From Klebsiella sp. BIGb0138 (lineage in GTDB: Bacteria > Pseudomonadota > Gammaproteobacteria > Enterobacterales > Enterobacteriaceae), in NCBI RefSeq assembly GCF_004342285.1, contig NZ_SMCV01000005.1:248001-312000 (forward strand): a stretch of 64,000 nucleotides of DNA, written 5' to 3'. Shown here in pieces: positions 38,251 to 46,460 of the stretch; positions within the stretch are counted from its first letter, which is position 1; each line of letters starts with the position of its first letter. The notes under the pieces are model-generated. The model saw only the letters and a program-made list of their open reading frames with translations, did not search any database and was not told the origin of the DNA. The translations under genes were made by a program, and so were the position numbers.

Positions 38251-38901
38251 ATGGAAAGAACCGCTATTGCACGCCAGATCATCGACACCTGTCTGGAAAT
38301 GAGCCGTATGGGGCTTAATCAGGGGACATCGGGCAATATCAGCGTCCGCTTTGGCGACGGGATGCTTATTACGCCGACCAGCGTGCCCTACGAGCAACTG
38401 AGCGAAGACGATATCGTTTTTGTCGACGGGCAGGGGCGTGCCGAGGCGGGCAAAACGCCGTCCACCGAATGGCGTTTCCATCAGGCGATTTTGCACGCTA
38501 AACCGGATGAGAATGTGGTCCTGCATAATCATGCGGTTCACGCGACGGCGGTCGCCATTCTGAATAAAGAGATCCCGGCCATCCACTACATGGTCGCGGC
38601 GGCCGGAGGGACGAAAATTCCCTGCGCGGGCTACGCCACCTACGGTACGCAGGCGTTGTCGGACTATGCGGTCACCGCCATGGCCGGCTATAAAGCCACC
38701 CTGCTGCAGCATCACGGGATGATCGTTTGCGGTAAAACGCTGGAAAAAGCGCTCTGGCTGGCGCAGGAGGTAGAGGTACTGGCGAAACTCTACCTGCTGA
38801 CGCTGGCGGTCACGCCGGACGTGCCGGTGCTGAGCGATGCTGCGATCGATGAGGTCCTGCAAAAATTCCACGGCTATGGTTTGAGCGATATCGTCCGCTA
38901 G
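38251..38901 (+). CDS. Class II aldolase, L-fuculose-1-phosphate aldolase-like
   Basis: This is a 216-residue zinc aldolase very similar to E. coli FucA. The zinc ligands H92, H94 and H155 and the catalytic glutamate E73 fall at exactly the FucA positions. FucA splits L-fuculose-1-phosphate into dihydroxyacetone phosphate and L-lactaldehyde, and also D-ribulose-1-phosphate into glycolaldehyde. The start at 38251 (MERTAIARQIID) follows GAGGAAAACACA. It is divergent from the FucR-like gene. The ketose phosphate used in vivo is not determined. Confidence 0.9.
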   Translation: MERTAIARQIIDTCLEMSRMGLNQGTSGNISVRFGDGMLITPTSVPYEQLSEDDIVFVDGQGRAEAGKTPSTEWRFHQAILHAKPDENVVLHNHAVHATAVAILNKEIPAIHYMVAAAGGTKIPCAGYATYGTQALSDYAVTAMAGYKATLLQHHGMIVCGKTLEKALWLAQEVEVLAKLYLLTLAVTPDVPVLSDAAIDEVLQKFHGYGLSDIVR

Positions 38902-39019
38902 TCCATCCCCTCTCCCTGCGGGAGCCTCTTTGCTCCCTCCGGCGGCGCGGTCGCCGTCGGAGGTTTCAGCCGCTGGCAGATCTGCATCGTTCCTTTTGCT
39001 GCTGTCGCATATCCTCTTT

Positions 39020-39085
39020 AAACGGTCACTTCCTCGCGATCGGTCATGATCGGTCAATTATGGCCGCGAGGATTTGTGACCGTTT
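39020..39085. promoter_or_regulatory. Nested inverted repeat with four CGGTCA motifs (candidate DeoR operator)
   Basis: Outer arms AAACGGTCAC (39020-39029) and GTGACCGTTT (39076-39085) are perfect complements. Inner arms CCTCGCG and CGCGAGG (39032-39038, 39065-39071) also pair. The middle contains two further direct CGGTCA copies (39041, 39051). The multiplicity suggests cooperative binding or DNA looping by the DeoR regulator encoded 215 bases downstream. Confidence 0.6.
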
Positions 39086-39181
39086 GCCAAAATCTCTCTG
39101 TTCATTTATCAAGCGAAAGACGATTTATTCCCGCTACCGCCACAGATCCCACATTTAACATTTCACCTATTTAGCGTTTTT

Positions 39182-39197
39182 TTTGACAACTATCACA
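39182..39197. promoter_or_regulatory. CRP-like site upstream of DeoR/ABC operon
   Basis: TTTGA-N6-TCACA matches the CRP core with one mismatch, about 100 bases ahead of the DeoR start. Confidence 0.5.
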
Positions 39198-39299
39198 TGG
39201 TCAGCGCCGCGCTGCGCACGCGCGGTCGCTTTTGAGGGAGCCCGCATTCCGTATGCCACGGCCTGCGTATTCTATTAAACATCGGCAAGAGGAAAAAAC

Positions 39300-40130
39300 A
39301 TGCTGCCTGTAGAACGTCACCGCTTTATTAGCGAAGTCCTCGCCCAACGTGGGCGAATCCTGGTTCAGGAAGTGGCCGAGCTGTGCCAGATTTCGCTGGA
39401 GACGGCGCGGCGCGATCTGGCCCTGCTGGAAAAGCGTGGACTGCTGGTACGCAGCCACGGGGGCGCGGTGTTTGTCGAACACCAGCACGCGGAAAAGCAG
39501 TATGTCCCGGCGCAGATCGAGCAAGGGGAGTCTTTTCGCGATCGCAGCAATCAGTCGCCGGACAGTAAAACCCGGATCGCCAAACGCGCTCTGCAGTTTA
39601 TTGAGCCGGGAGACTGCCTGCTGCTCGACAGTAGTTCAACCAGCTGGTTTCTGGCGCGGCAGCTGCCGGATATCCCGCTGGTGGTGCTGACAAACTCGCT
39701 GCATATCATTCAGGCGCTGGCGGCGAAAGCCAACGTCAGAACCATCGGCCTGGGCGGAGAGTACTCGGCTAAATACGAAGATTTTATCGGCGTCTATGCC
39801 GAGCAGATGTTGAAAGAGTTCGCCATTAACAAACTGTTTTTCTCCTGCCATAGCATCAGCCATGACGGGGGGATCAGAGAAAGCAATGAGCATCATGCGC
39901 GTTTAAAACAGCAAATGCTGCTCTCTTCAGAACACAAAATTTTGCTGGCGGATGCCAGTAAATTCGGCCGCAGTTCGTTTGCGCGGATATGCCACTACCG
40001 GGAAATTGACACCCTGATTACCGATCGTCTGGACGATGAGGAGTTTCGGCAGGAGCTGGCCTGGAGCAACGTCAACGTGATTGACGTTGCCCCTTTACCC
40101 CTACAAAAGAAAAGCAAAAAACAGCCGTAG
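39300..40130 (+). CDS. DeoR-family transcriptional regulator
   Basis: This is a 276-residue DeoR-type regulator. The winged HTH is at about 5-58 (ILVQEVAELCQISLETARRDLALLEKRGLLVRSHGGA), followed by a sugar-phosphate isomerase-like sensor domain with LLDSSSTSWFLARQL and GLGGEYSAKYEDF, and a basic C-terminal tail. It heads the transporter operon on the same strand, separated from the binding-protein gene by about 60 bases with a GC hairpin. It probably represses this operon in the absence of a sugar phosphate. Confidence 0.88.
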   Translation: MLPVERHRFISEVLAQRGRILVQEVAELCQISLETARRDLALLEKRGLLVRSHGGAVFVEHQHAEKQYVPAQIEQGESFRDRSNQSPDSKTRIAKRALQFIEPGDCLLLDSSSTSWFLARQLPDIPLVVLTNSLHIIQALAAKANVRTIGLGGEYSAKYEDFIGVYAEQMLKEFAINKLFFSCHSISHDGGIRESNEHHARLKQQMLLSSEHKILLADASKFGRSSFARICHYREIDTLITDRLDDEEFRQELAWSNVNVIDVAPLPLQKKSKKQP

Positions 40131-40155
40131 CGCCGGCTTCTTCTCGCCCGGCGCT
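40129..40155 (+). other. Intercistronic stem-loop, DeoR / binding protein
   Basis: AGCGCCGG and CCGGCGCT form an 8-bp stem with an 11-base loop and no T run, just after the DeoR stop. Such hairpins often uncouple regulator and binding-protein expression or protect the downstream mRNA. Confidence 0.45.
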
Positions 40156-40189
40156 TGCGGAATAAGTTGAACATCTGTGGAGAAACTAC

Positions 40190-41176
40190 ATGAAAAAGTC
40201 TGTACTGGCCTGTTTGTTGGCTTCCGCTGTGCTGTCCATTTCAGCGGCGCATGCCGCCGACAAAATTCGCATGGGCGTGGTGGTGAAAGTGGGCGGTAAT
40301 GCCTGGTTTAATGCGATGGAAGCGGGGATTAAAAGCGAAGCGGCGAAGGAAGGTATCGACGCATGGCAAGTCGGCCCCACCAGCGATGACCCGGCGCTGC
40401 AGGTTCGCGCGATTGAAGACCTGATCGCCCAGAAAGTCGACATCATCGGCGTGGTACCGAATGACGCGAAGGTACTGGAACCCGTGCTGAAGCGGGCTCG
40501 CGATGCCGGTATCAAAGTGATTACCCATGAATCGCCGAACCAGAAATACGCCAACTGGGACTTCGAAATGGTCGATGCCGCCCAGCTCGGTATTAACCAC
40601 ATGATCGCCCTCGCTAAATGTATGAAAGAGAGCGGGGACTATGCGGTTTACGTCGGCAGTCTGACCGTGCCGCTGCACCAGAAGTGGGCCGACGCGGCGA
40701 TCGACTACCAGAAAGCGCACTATCCAAATATGCATCAGCTTGGCGATAAGTTTGGCGTCGGCGAATCCCTCGACGACACCATCCGCACCACCAACGACCT
40801 GATGTCGAAAGATCAAGACCTGAAGGGCATTCTGGCGATTGGTTCACAGGGTCCCATCGGCGCCGGTCGGGCGGTGCAGAACCGCGGTAAGAATGGCGAT
40901 ATCTGCGTCTACGGCTCGTTCAGCCCGGGCCAGGGTCTCTCGTTGGTTAACAGCGGGGCGATCAACGGCGGCTATATCTGGAATCCGATGGTAGCCGGTG
41001 AAGTCTTCGTACGCATGGCGAGCATGATATCCAAAGGCCAGCCGATCGTTGATGGCATGGATATCGAAGGGATGGGGAAAGTGCAGGTTGACGAAGCCAC
41101 CCACACTATCCTCGGTAACAAAACCGAAAGTCTCGACAAGGCGAACCTGCCAAAACTGGTGAAAATGGGGCTGTAA
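40190..41176 (+). CDS. Sugar ABC transporter periplasmic binding protein
   Basis: This is a 328-residue type I periplasmic binding protein of the ribose/autoinducer-2 family. A clear signal peptide (MKKSVLACLLASAVLS, cleavage after AHA at about residue 22) is followed by KIRMGVVVKVGGNAWF, GVVPNDAKVLEPVLKRAR and IKVITHES. The ligand is unknown; the downstream epimerase and kinases imply a hexose, pentose or derivative. The stop overlaps the ATPase start (TAATG). Confidence 0.9.
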   Translation: MKKSVLACLLASAVLSISAAHAADKIRMGVVVKVGGNAWFNAMEAGIKSEAAKEGIDAWQVGPTSDDPALQVRAIEDLIAQKVDIIGVVPNDAKVLEPVLKRARDAGIKVITHESPNQKYANWDFEMVDAAQLGINHMIALAKCMKESGDYAVYVGSLTVPLHQKWADAAIDYQKAHYPNMHQLGDKFGVGESLDDTIRTTNDLMSKDQDLKGILAIGSQGPIGAGRAVQNRGKNGDICVYGSFSPGQGLSLVNSGAINGGYIWNPMVAGEVFVRMASMISKGQPIVDGMDIEGMGKVQVDEATHTILGNKTESLDKANLPKLVKMGL

Positions 41177-42711
41177 TGATGGCGATCTCCGGGATCTTCG
41201 AAACCCAAACGACGCCGCTGATTGCTGTGCAAAATCTGTCGGTGACCTTTGGCGGTCAGCGCGCGTTGAACGATATCTCTCTGCAGCTGATGCCGGGTGA
41301 AGTGCACTGCCTGGCGGGCACTAACGGCTGCGGCAAAAGCACGTTGATTAAGATTATCTCGGGGGTCTACCAACCGGACGACGGTTGCACCATTACCCTC
41401 GCGGATAAAGACTTCAACGCCCAGACCTTCCGCCGGCTTAGCCCGGAACAGGCGCGCAGCTTCGGCGTACAGGTGATTTACCAGGATCTGTCGCTCTTTC
41501 CTAATCTGAGCGTGGCGGAAAACATTGCGTTTGACCATAACCTGCACGGGCTGATGGGCTGGTATCGCCCATCGCGCCTGCGCGACACCGCCAGGCGTAT
41601 TCTCAGCGAGCTGAACTACACGCTGGATATCGATGCCAAAGTCTCCTCGCTGCCGATAGCCCAGCGCCAGCAGGTGGCGATCTGTCGCGCGCTGGTGGCC
41701 GATGCGCGGCTGGTCATTATGGATGAGCCGACCGCGTCGTTGACCCGTACCGAAGTTAACCAGCTGCTGCGCACCGTACATTATCTGAAGAGCAAAGGCA
41801 TCAGCGTCGTGTTCGTCAGCCATCGCCTGGATGAAGTGCTGGAGATTTCCGACAGCGTGACCGTGATTCGCGACGGTAAGCGCGTCGGCACCTGGCCGGC
41901 GTCGGAGGTCAGCAGCGAACGTCTCAGCGAACTGATGACTGGCCTCAAGCTGGACTATCGCCTGAAGGCCGCCAACCACAATGACCAGCGCATCATGCTC
42001 GAGCTGGACAGGCTGAGCCGCGCGGGCCAGTACCACGATGTTAGCTTCAGGCTGCACGCGGGCGAAGTGCTGGGCCTGTGCGGGCTGCTTGGATCGGGGC
42101 GCACCGAGCTGGCGTTGAGCCTGTTTGGCATGACCCGGCCGGACAGCGGCAAAATTTACCTCGACAGTAAACCGGTGCGCTTTCGCGGGCATGAAGACGC
42201 CATCAAATCCGGGATCGGCTATGTGTCGGAAGACCGCCTGACGCTGGGACTTATTCAGCAGCAGTCGGTGGGCGATAACACGGTGCTGGCGATCATGGAT
42301 CAGCTGCGCGGTCGTTTTCATCTGATCGACGAATACCGCAAAAATAAAATCATTCAGCGCTGGATCGAAACGCTGGGCGTTAAGGTCGCCAGCCCCGATC
42401 AGGCGATCTCCACGCTGTCCGGCGGCAACCAGCAAAAAATCGTGCTGGCGAAATGGGTGCTGACCCAACCGAAGATCCTGATCCTCGACTCGCCGACGGT
42501 AGGCGTCGACGTTGGCGCCAAGGCCAGCATCTATCAGCTGATCCACCAGCTGGCGGCAGAGGGGATCTCGATCCTGCTGATCTCCGACGAGGTGCCGGAA
42601 GTCTATTTCAATTGCGATCGCGTGCTGCACTTTAGCGAAGGCACGGTAAAAGGCGAGTATCTGCCCGCCCGGATGACTCAACACCAGCTTGCGGAGGCGG
42701 TAAATGCTTAA
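41176..42711 (+). CDS. Sugar ABC transporter ATPase (RbsA type, two NBDs)
   Basis: This is a 511-residue duplicated ATPase of the RbsA/AlsA/LsrA type. NBD1 has Walker A GTNGCGKST near residue 50 and Walker B VIMDEPTASL. NBD2 has the degenerate Walker A GLLGSGRTE, signature LSGGNQQK and LILDSPTVGVDVG. It powers import by the two permeases downstream. It overlaps the binding-protein stop by one base and permease 1 by eight bases. Confidence 0.95.
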   Translation: MMAISGIFETQTTPLIAVQNLSVTFGGQRALNDISLQLMPGEVHCLAGTNGCGKSTLIKIISGVYQPDDGCTITLADKDFNAQTFRRLSPEQARSFGVQVIYQDLSLFPNLSVAENIAFDHNLHGLMGWYRPSRLRDTARRILSELNYTLDIDAKVSSLPIAQRQQVAICRALVADARLVIMDEPTASLTRTEVNQLLRTVHYLKSKGISVVFVSHRLDEVLEISDSVTVIRDGKRVGTWPASEVSSERLSELMTGLKLDYRLKAANHNDQRIMLELDRLSRAGQYHDVSFRLHAGEVLGLCGLLGSGRTELALSLFGMTRPDSGKIYLDSKPVRFRGHEDAIKSGIGYVSEDRLTLGLIQQQSVGDNTVLAIMDQLRGRFHLIDEYRKNKIIQRWIETLGVKVASPDQAISTLSGGNQQKIVLAKWVLTQPKILILDSPTVGVDVGAKASIYQLIHQLAAEGISILLISDEVPEVYFNCDRVLHFSEGTVKGEYLPARMTQHQLAEAVNA

Positions 42712-43693
42712 TCTCAACCGGTTACGTCCGTCCACTAACGAAGGCTACCTGGCCTGGGTGCTGGTCGCGCTGATCGTCACTTTCTCGCTGTTAAGCGATA
42801 GGTTTTTGACGCTGCAAAATCTGTTGGATCTGTCGGAAAGCTATGCGGTCAGCGGTATTTTTGCCCTCGGCCTGTTCGTGGTGCTGGTCACCGGCGGTAT
42901 CGATATCTCCTTTGCCGCCGTCGCCTCGGTCGTACAGTACACCATCGCGACGCTGGCGATTCATTACGGCCTGGCCAGCCCGAGCGGCACGATCTTACTG
43001 GCGATCGCTATCGGCACCGTCTTCGGCATGATTAACGCCGTGCTTATCTACTGTCTGCGCATTGTGTCGATCATCGTCACCATTAGTATGCAGTCGCTGC
43101 TGTTCGGCATGCTGATGTGGTTCACCAACGGCACCAGCCTGTACGACCTGCCGGGCTGGCTGGTCACGCCGTTCCAGGTGCTGCCGTTCGATATTGGCGC
43201 CCGACATTATCAGATCGGCCTGCCGCTGGTGGTGATGCTGGCCGTCGCCGCGCTGACCTGGATTTTGCTGAATAAAACTCATCTGGGCCGCCAGCTGTTT
43301 GCGGTCGGCGGCGACCAGGAGTCGGCGCGGCGTATCGGTATCCGCGTTGGCGTACTGCATCTGTTTGCCTATGGCTACCTTGGCGCGATGGCCGCCATCG
43401 GTGGCCTGGTACAGGTCTATCGCGTGGGGGAAGTGGTACCGAATGCGCTGGTCGGGGGCGAGCTGGACGTACTGGCCGCGGCGGTACTCGGCGGCGCCAG
43501 TCTGAACGGCGGTAAGGGGAGCGTCGTCGGTACCCTGATGGGGGTCTTCCTGATCGGTATTTTAAAGAACGGCCTCAATCTGGTGGGCGTTTCCAACTAC
43601 TTCATGAACATTGTCATCGGCGTGACGATCGTAGTGGCTATCACCGTTACGCACTATAAAAAACGCAAAGAAACCGATGTCGGATTTGCATGA
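42704..43693 (+). CDS. Sugar ABC transporter permease 1 (RbsC type)
   Basis: This is a 329-residue RbsC-family permease with eight to ten hydrophobic segments. The family segments FVVLVTGGIDISFAAVAS and ARRIGIRVG are present. LAAAVLGGASLNGGKGSVVGTLMGV near the C-terminus is typical of ribose/AI-2-type permeases. The start overlaps the ATPase gene. It forms a likely heterodimer with the second permease. Confidence 0.93.
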   Translation: MLNLNRLRPSTNEGYLAWVLVALIVTFSLLSDRFLTLQNLLDLSESYAVSGIFALGLFVVLVTGGIDISFAAVASVVQYTIATLAIHYGLASPSGTILLAIAIGTVFGMINAVLIYCLRIVSIIVTISMQSLLFGMLMWFTNGTSLYDLPGWLVTPFQVLPFDIGARHYQIGLPLVVMLAVAALTWILLNKTHLGRQLFAVGGDQESARRIGIRVGVLHLFAYGYLGAMAAIGGLVQVYRVGEVVPNALVGGELDVLAAAVLGGASLNGGKGSVVGTLMGVFLIGILKNGLNLVGVSNYFMNIVIGVTIVVAITVTHYKKRKETDVGFA

Positions 43694-43703
43694 GGAACCT
43701 GCA

Positions 43704-44771
43704 ATGTTAAGCAAAACTAAGGGTCTGAAAATGAACTCCAGCGGTACAAGGCTACGTTTCAAAGTTGAGAGCACCACGGTGGGGCTGAGCCTGCTGCTGC
43801 TGGTGGTCATTGTCGGCTTCAGTCTGGCGATGCCGGGCCGCTTTTTCAGTGATTCGACCTTTATGAGCGTGGCTTTCCAGCTGCCGGAGCTCGGGCTGCT
43901 GACGCTGGCGATGTTTATTCCGATTCTCAGCGGCGGCCTGAATCTGTGCATCATCGCCACCTCGAACTTAACCAGCCTGCTGATGGCGTGGGTGTTTCTC
44001 ACCTATCTGCCGCCGGATGCGAGTCTTGGCCTGCAGGCGCTATGGCTGACCCTGGCCCTGGTCGGCGCCATGGTGCTGGCGATGGCCATCGGCATGCTGA
44101 CCGGCGCGCTGGTAGCCTATGTCGGCGCCCATCCGATCCTGGTCACCCTGGCTACCATGACGATGGTGAACGGTATCGGCATCTACCTTTCCCGGGGGGC
44201 GGCCATCAGCGGGATGCCCGATATCGTGCGTTATATCGGCGCCGACACCCTGCTGGGCATCCCGGTGCCGCTGATTATCTTTCTGGCCACGGCGGTGCTG
44301 ATCGCGGTGTTCCTCGAACGCACCCGGCTTGGCAAATACATCTACATGAGCGGCAGCAACATCAACGCCACCCACTTCAGCGGCGTGAATACCCACCGCG
44401 TGCTGATCGCTATCTACGTGCTGTCGAGCATGCTCTGCGTGATCGCCGGCCTGGTGATGATGGCGCGCTTTAACTCGGCGCGTATGGGCTACGGCGACTC
44501 CTATCTGCTGCTCACCGTGCTGGCGATTATTCTCGGCGGTACGGATCCGTTCGGCGGTTTCGGCCGGGTGAGCGGCGTGGTGCTCTCGCTGGTCGTTTTA
44601 CAGGTGATTGCAACCGGGCTGAACCTGCTGAACGTCAGCCCGCATTTCAGCCTGGCCATGTGGGGGGCGGTGCTGATTGTGGTTCTCGGCCTGAAGTTCT
44701 TCCGCAACCGCTATATGCAAAGGCGGGCAAGCAGGCTGAGTGCGGAAAAAGCCCGGGCGACCACTTCCTAG
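43704..44771 (+). CDS. Sugar ABC transporter permease 2 (RbsC type)
   Basis: This is a 355-residue second RbsC-family permease. The start at 43704 follows GAGGAACCTGCA, ten bases after the permease 1 stop; an in-frame ATG 27 bases earlier overlaps permease 1. MFIPILSGGLNLCIIATSNLTS and ILGGTDPFGGFGRVSGVVLSL are the family signatures. The basic C-terminal tail is longer than usual. Paired distinct permeases occur in AI-2 (LsrCD) and related systems, whereas AlsC and RbsC act as homodimers. Confidence 0.92.
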   Translation: MLSKTKGLKMNSSGTRLRFKVESTTVGLSLLLLVVIVGFSLAMPGRFFSDSTFMSVAFQLPELGLLTLAMFIPILSGGLNLCIIATSNLTSLLMAWVFLTYLPPDASLGLQALWLTLALVGAMVLAMAIGMLTGALVAYVGAHPILVTLATMTMVNGIGIYLSRGAAISGMPDIVRYIGADTLLGIPVPLIIFLATAVLIAVFLERTRLGKYIYMSGSNINATHFSGVNTHRVLIAIYVLSSMLCVIAGLVMMARFNSARMGYGDSYLLLTVLAIILGGTDPFGGFGRVSGVVLSLVVLQVIATGLNLLNVSPHFSLAMWGAVLIVVLGLKFFRNRYMQRRASRLSAEKARATTS

Positions 44772-44832
44772 ACCACCTTTTTGATGAATTAACGACACGT
44801 ATTTTCAATCTCTTTGCTTTCAGGAAAACATC

Positions 44833-45513
44833 ATGGAATACAAAATATCTCCGTCGCTGATGTGTATGAGTTTAATCGACATTAAACAGCAGCTGGCGGT
44901 GCTGAACCGTCGCGCTGACATGCTGCACATCGACATCATGGATGGTCATTACGTCAAGAACATCACGCTGTCGCCATTCTTCATTGAGCAGATCCGCCCG
45001 CACACTCCGCTGGCGCTCGACGTCCATATGATGGTGGAAAACCCGACCGACTTTATCGAGCCGATCGCCAGAGCCGGGGCGGACTACATCTGCCCGCATG
45101 CCGAAACCATCAACCGCGATGCCTTCCGCGTCATTAATCAGATCCGTGCGCTGGGTAAAAAAGTCGGCGTGGTGCTGAACCCTGCGACGCCGGTGGAATT
45201 TATTCAGCACTATATTCATCTGCTGGACAAAATTACCGTCATGACCGTGGATCCGGGCTACGCCGGCCAGCCGTTTATTCCCGAGATGCTGCATAAAATT
45301 GCCCAGCTGCGCGATCTCAAGCAGCAGCACAACCACCGCTATCTGATTGAGATCGACGGCTCCTGCAACGTGAATACCTATCAGCGGCTGATGGCGGCCG
45401 GGGCGGAAGTGCTGATCGTCGGTAGCTCCGGTCTGTTCAATCTGGATAACGATCTGGACAGCGCATGGGACAAAATGCTCGATCAGATGCGTCAGGCGCG
45501 TCAGGCAGCCTGA
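44833..45513 (+). CDS. Ribulose-phosphate 3-epimerase family protein, AlsE-like
   Basis: This is a 226-residue TIM-barrel epimerase most like E. coli AlsE (D-allulose-6-phosphate 3-epimerase) rather than Rpe. It has the start KISPSLMCM, HIDIMDGHYVKNITLSPFF, MTVDPGYAGQPFIPEML and IEIDGSCN. Metal and catalytic residues are H32, D34, H65 and D175. It would invert C3 of a ketose phosphate produced by the adjacent kinases, feeding fructose-6-phosphate or xylulose-5-phosphate. It is within the transporter operon, 61 bases after permease 2. Confidence 0.9.
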   Translation: MEYKISPSLMCMSLIDIKQQLAVLNRRADMLHIDIMDGHYVKNITLSPFFIEQIRPHTPLALDVHMMVENPTDFIEPIARAGADYICPHAETINRDAFRVINQIRALGKKVGVVLNPATPVEFIQHYIHLLDKITVMTVDPGYAGQPFIPEMLHKIAQLRDLKQQHNHRYLIEIDGSCNVNTYQRLMAAGAEVLIVGSSGLFNLDNDLDSAWDKMLDQMRQARQAA

Positions 45514-45527
45514 GGGCAGGAGAGGCT

Positions 45528-46460
45528 ATGGCGCATTTTCTCGGCGTAGATATTGGCGGCACCAGTACGCGGCTGATACTGATGGACGACCAACAGGTTT
45601 TTAAGGGATATCAAAAGGTTGCAACCCGTTCGTGGGCCGATCTGCCGGATCCGCTCGGCGGGCTTGAGCGGCTGCTTGCCGCATATCTGCAGGAGGGCGC
45701 CGTCCCGGTATCCGGCGTGATGCTGGGGCTGCCGGGGATATTATCCCGCGACCGAAGTACGGTACTGTCGCTGCCGTTTATCCCGGCGCTCGACGGCCAG
45801 CCGGTTGCGCAGCTGCTTGCGGCGCGGCTCGGTCTGCCTGTCGAGATGGATAAGGACGTCAACCATCTGATGTGGTGGGATTTAACCCGTCTCGACGTTC
45901 TTCCCGACGTGGCGGTCGGCGTCTACCTCGGCACCGGCTTTGGCAATAGTCTGTGGCTGAACGGCGATTTTTATCACGGCGCGCACGGCGGCGCGGGCGA
46001 GATTGGTCATATTCCCCTCAAGGATAATCCTCTGCCATGCCCCTGCGGCAAAACCGGCTGTGTAGAAACGCTGACCTCCGGCAGCTGGCTCAGCGGCTGG
46101 GCCAGGCGGCACGCGCCGGAAACGGCGATATCGGCGCTGTTCGTGCGACACGGGGAACACCCGGATTTACTGGCGTTCGTCGAGCGGCTGGCCTGTGCTA
46201 TCGCCAGTGAGATGAATATCCTCGACCCGCAATACCTGGTGCTCGGCGGCGGCGTGCTGGCGATGGCCAACTTCCCGCAGGAGACGCTGCAGCGTTTGAT
46301 TCGCTCGCACCTGCGCAGCCCCTATCCGGCCAATGGCCTCACCATGACTCTCAGCGGCGCCTCCGATGAGACCGGCTGCCGCGGCGCCTGCCTGGCGGCG
46401 CAGCGGCGTTTTAAACAACAACTATCGCAGCGGCATTTTCCACTCAGGAGAGAGGCATGA
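45528..46460 (+). CDS. ROK-family sugar kinase, AlsK-like
   Basis: This is a 310-residue ROK kinase with the phosphate-binding motif LGVDIGGTSTR at the N-terminus, the GEIGHIPL histidine, and the zinc motif CPCGKTGCVE near residues 168-177. Length and neighbours resemble AlsK (allose kinase). It phosphorylates an imported aldose, probably at C6. The ATG at 45528 has AGGAGAGGCT upstream. It overlaps the PfkB kinase gene by four bases (ATGA). Confidence 0.9.
   Translation: MAHFLGVDIGGTSTRLILMDDQQVFKGYQKVATRSWADLPDPLGGLERLLAAYLQEGAVPVSGVMLGLPGILSRDRSTVLSLPFIPALDGQPVAQLLAARLGLPVEMDKDVNHLMWWDLTRLDVLPDVAVGVYLGTGFGNSLWLNGDFYHGAHGGAGEIGHIPLKDNPLPCPCGKTGCVETLTSGSWLSGWARRHAPETAISALFVRHGEHPDLLAFVERLACAIASEMNILDPQYLVLGGGVLAMANFPQETLQRLIRSHLRSPYPANGLTMTLSGASDETGCRGACLAAQRRFKQQLSQRHFPLRREA

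Larger units (their letters stand above)
38902..39299 (+). other. Regulatory region upstream of DeoR/ABC operon
   Basis: This 398-base gap has no gene. It contains the large inverted-repeat cluster at 39020-39085, an AT-rich stretch, a CRP-like site at 39182-39197, and the ribosome binding site AAGAGGAAAAAAC just before the DeoR gene. Confidence 0.55.

Noticed and set aside
40972..42735. Long minus-strand open frame opposite the sugar ABC ATPase
   Set aside because: It is an antisense shadow of the clear RbsA-type ATPase in GC-rich DNA, low in recognisable motifs and without a ribosome binding site.
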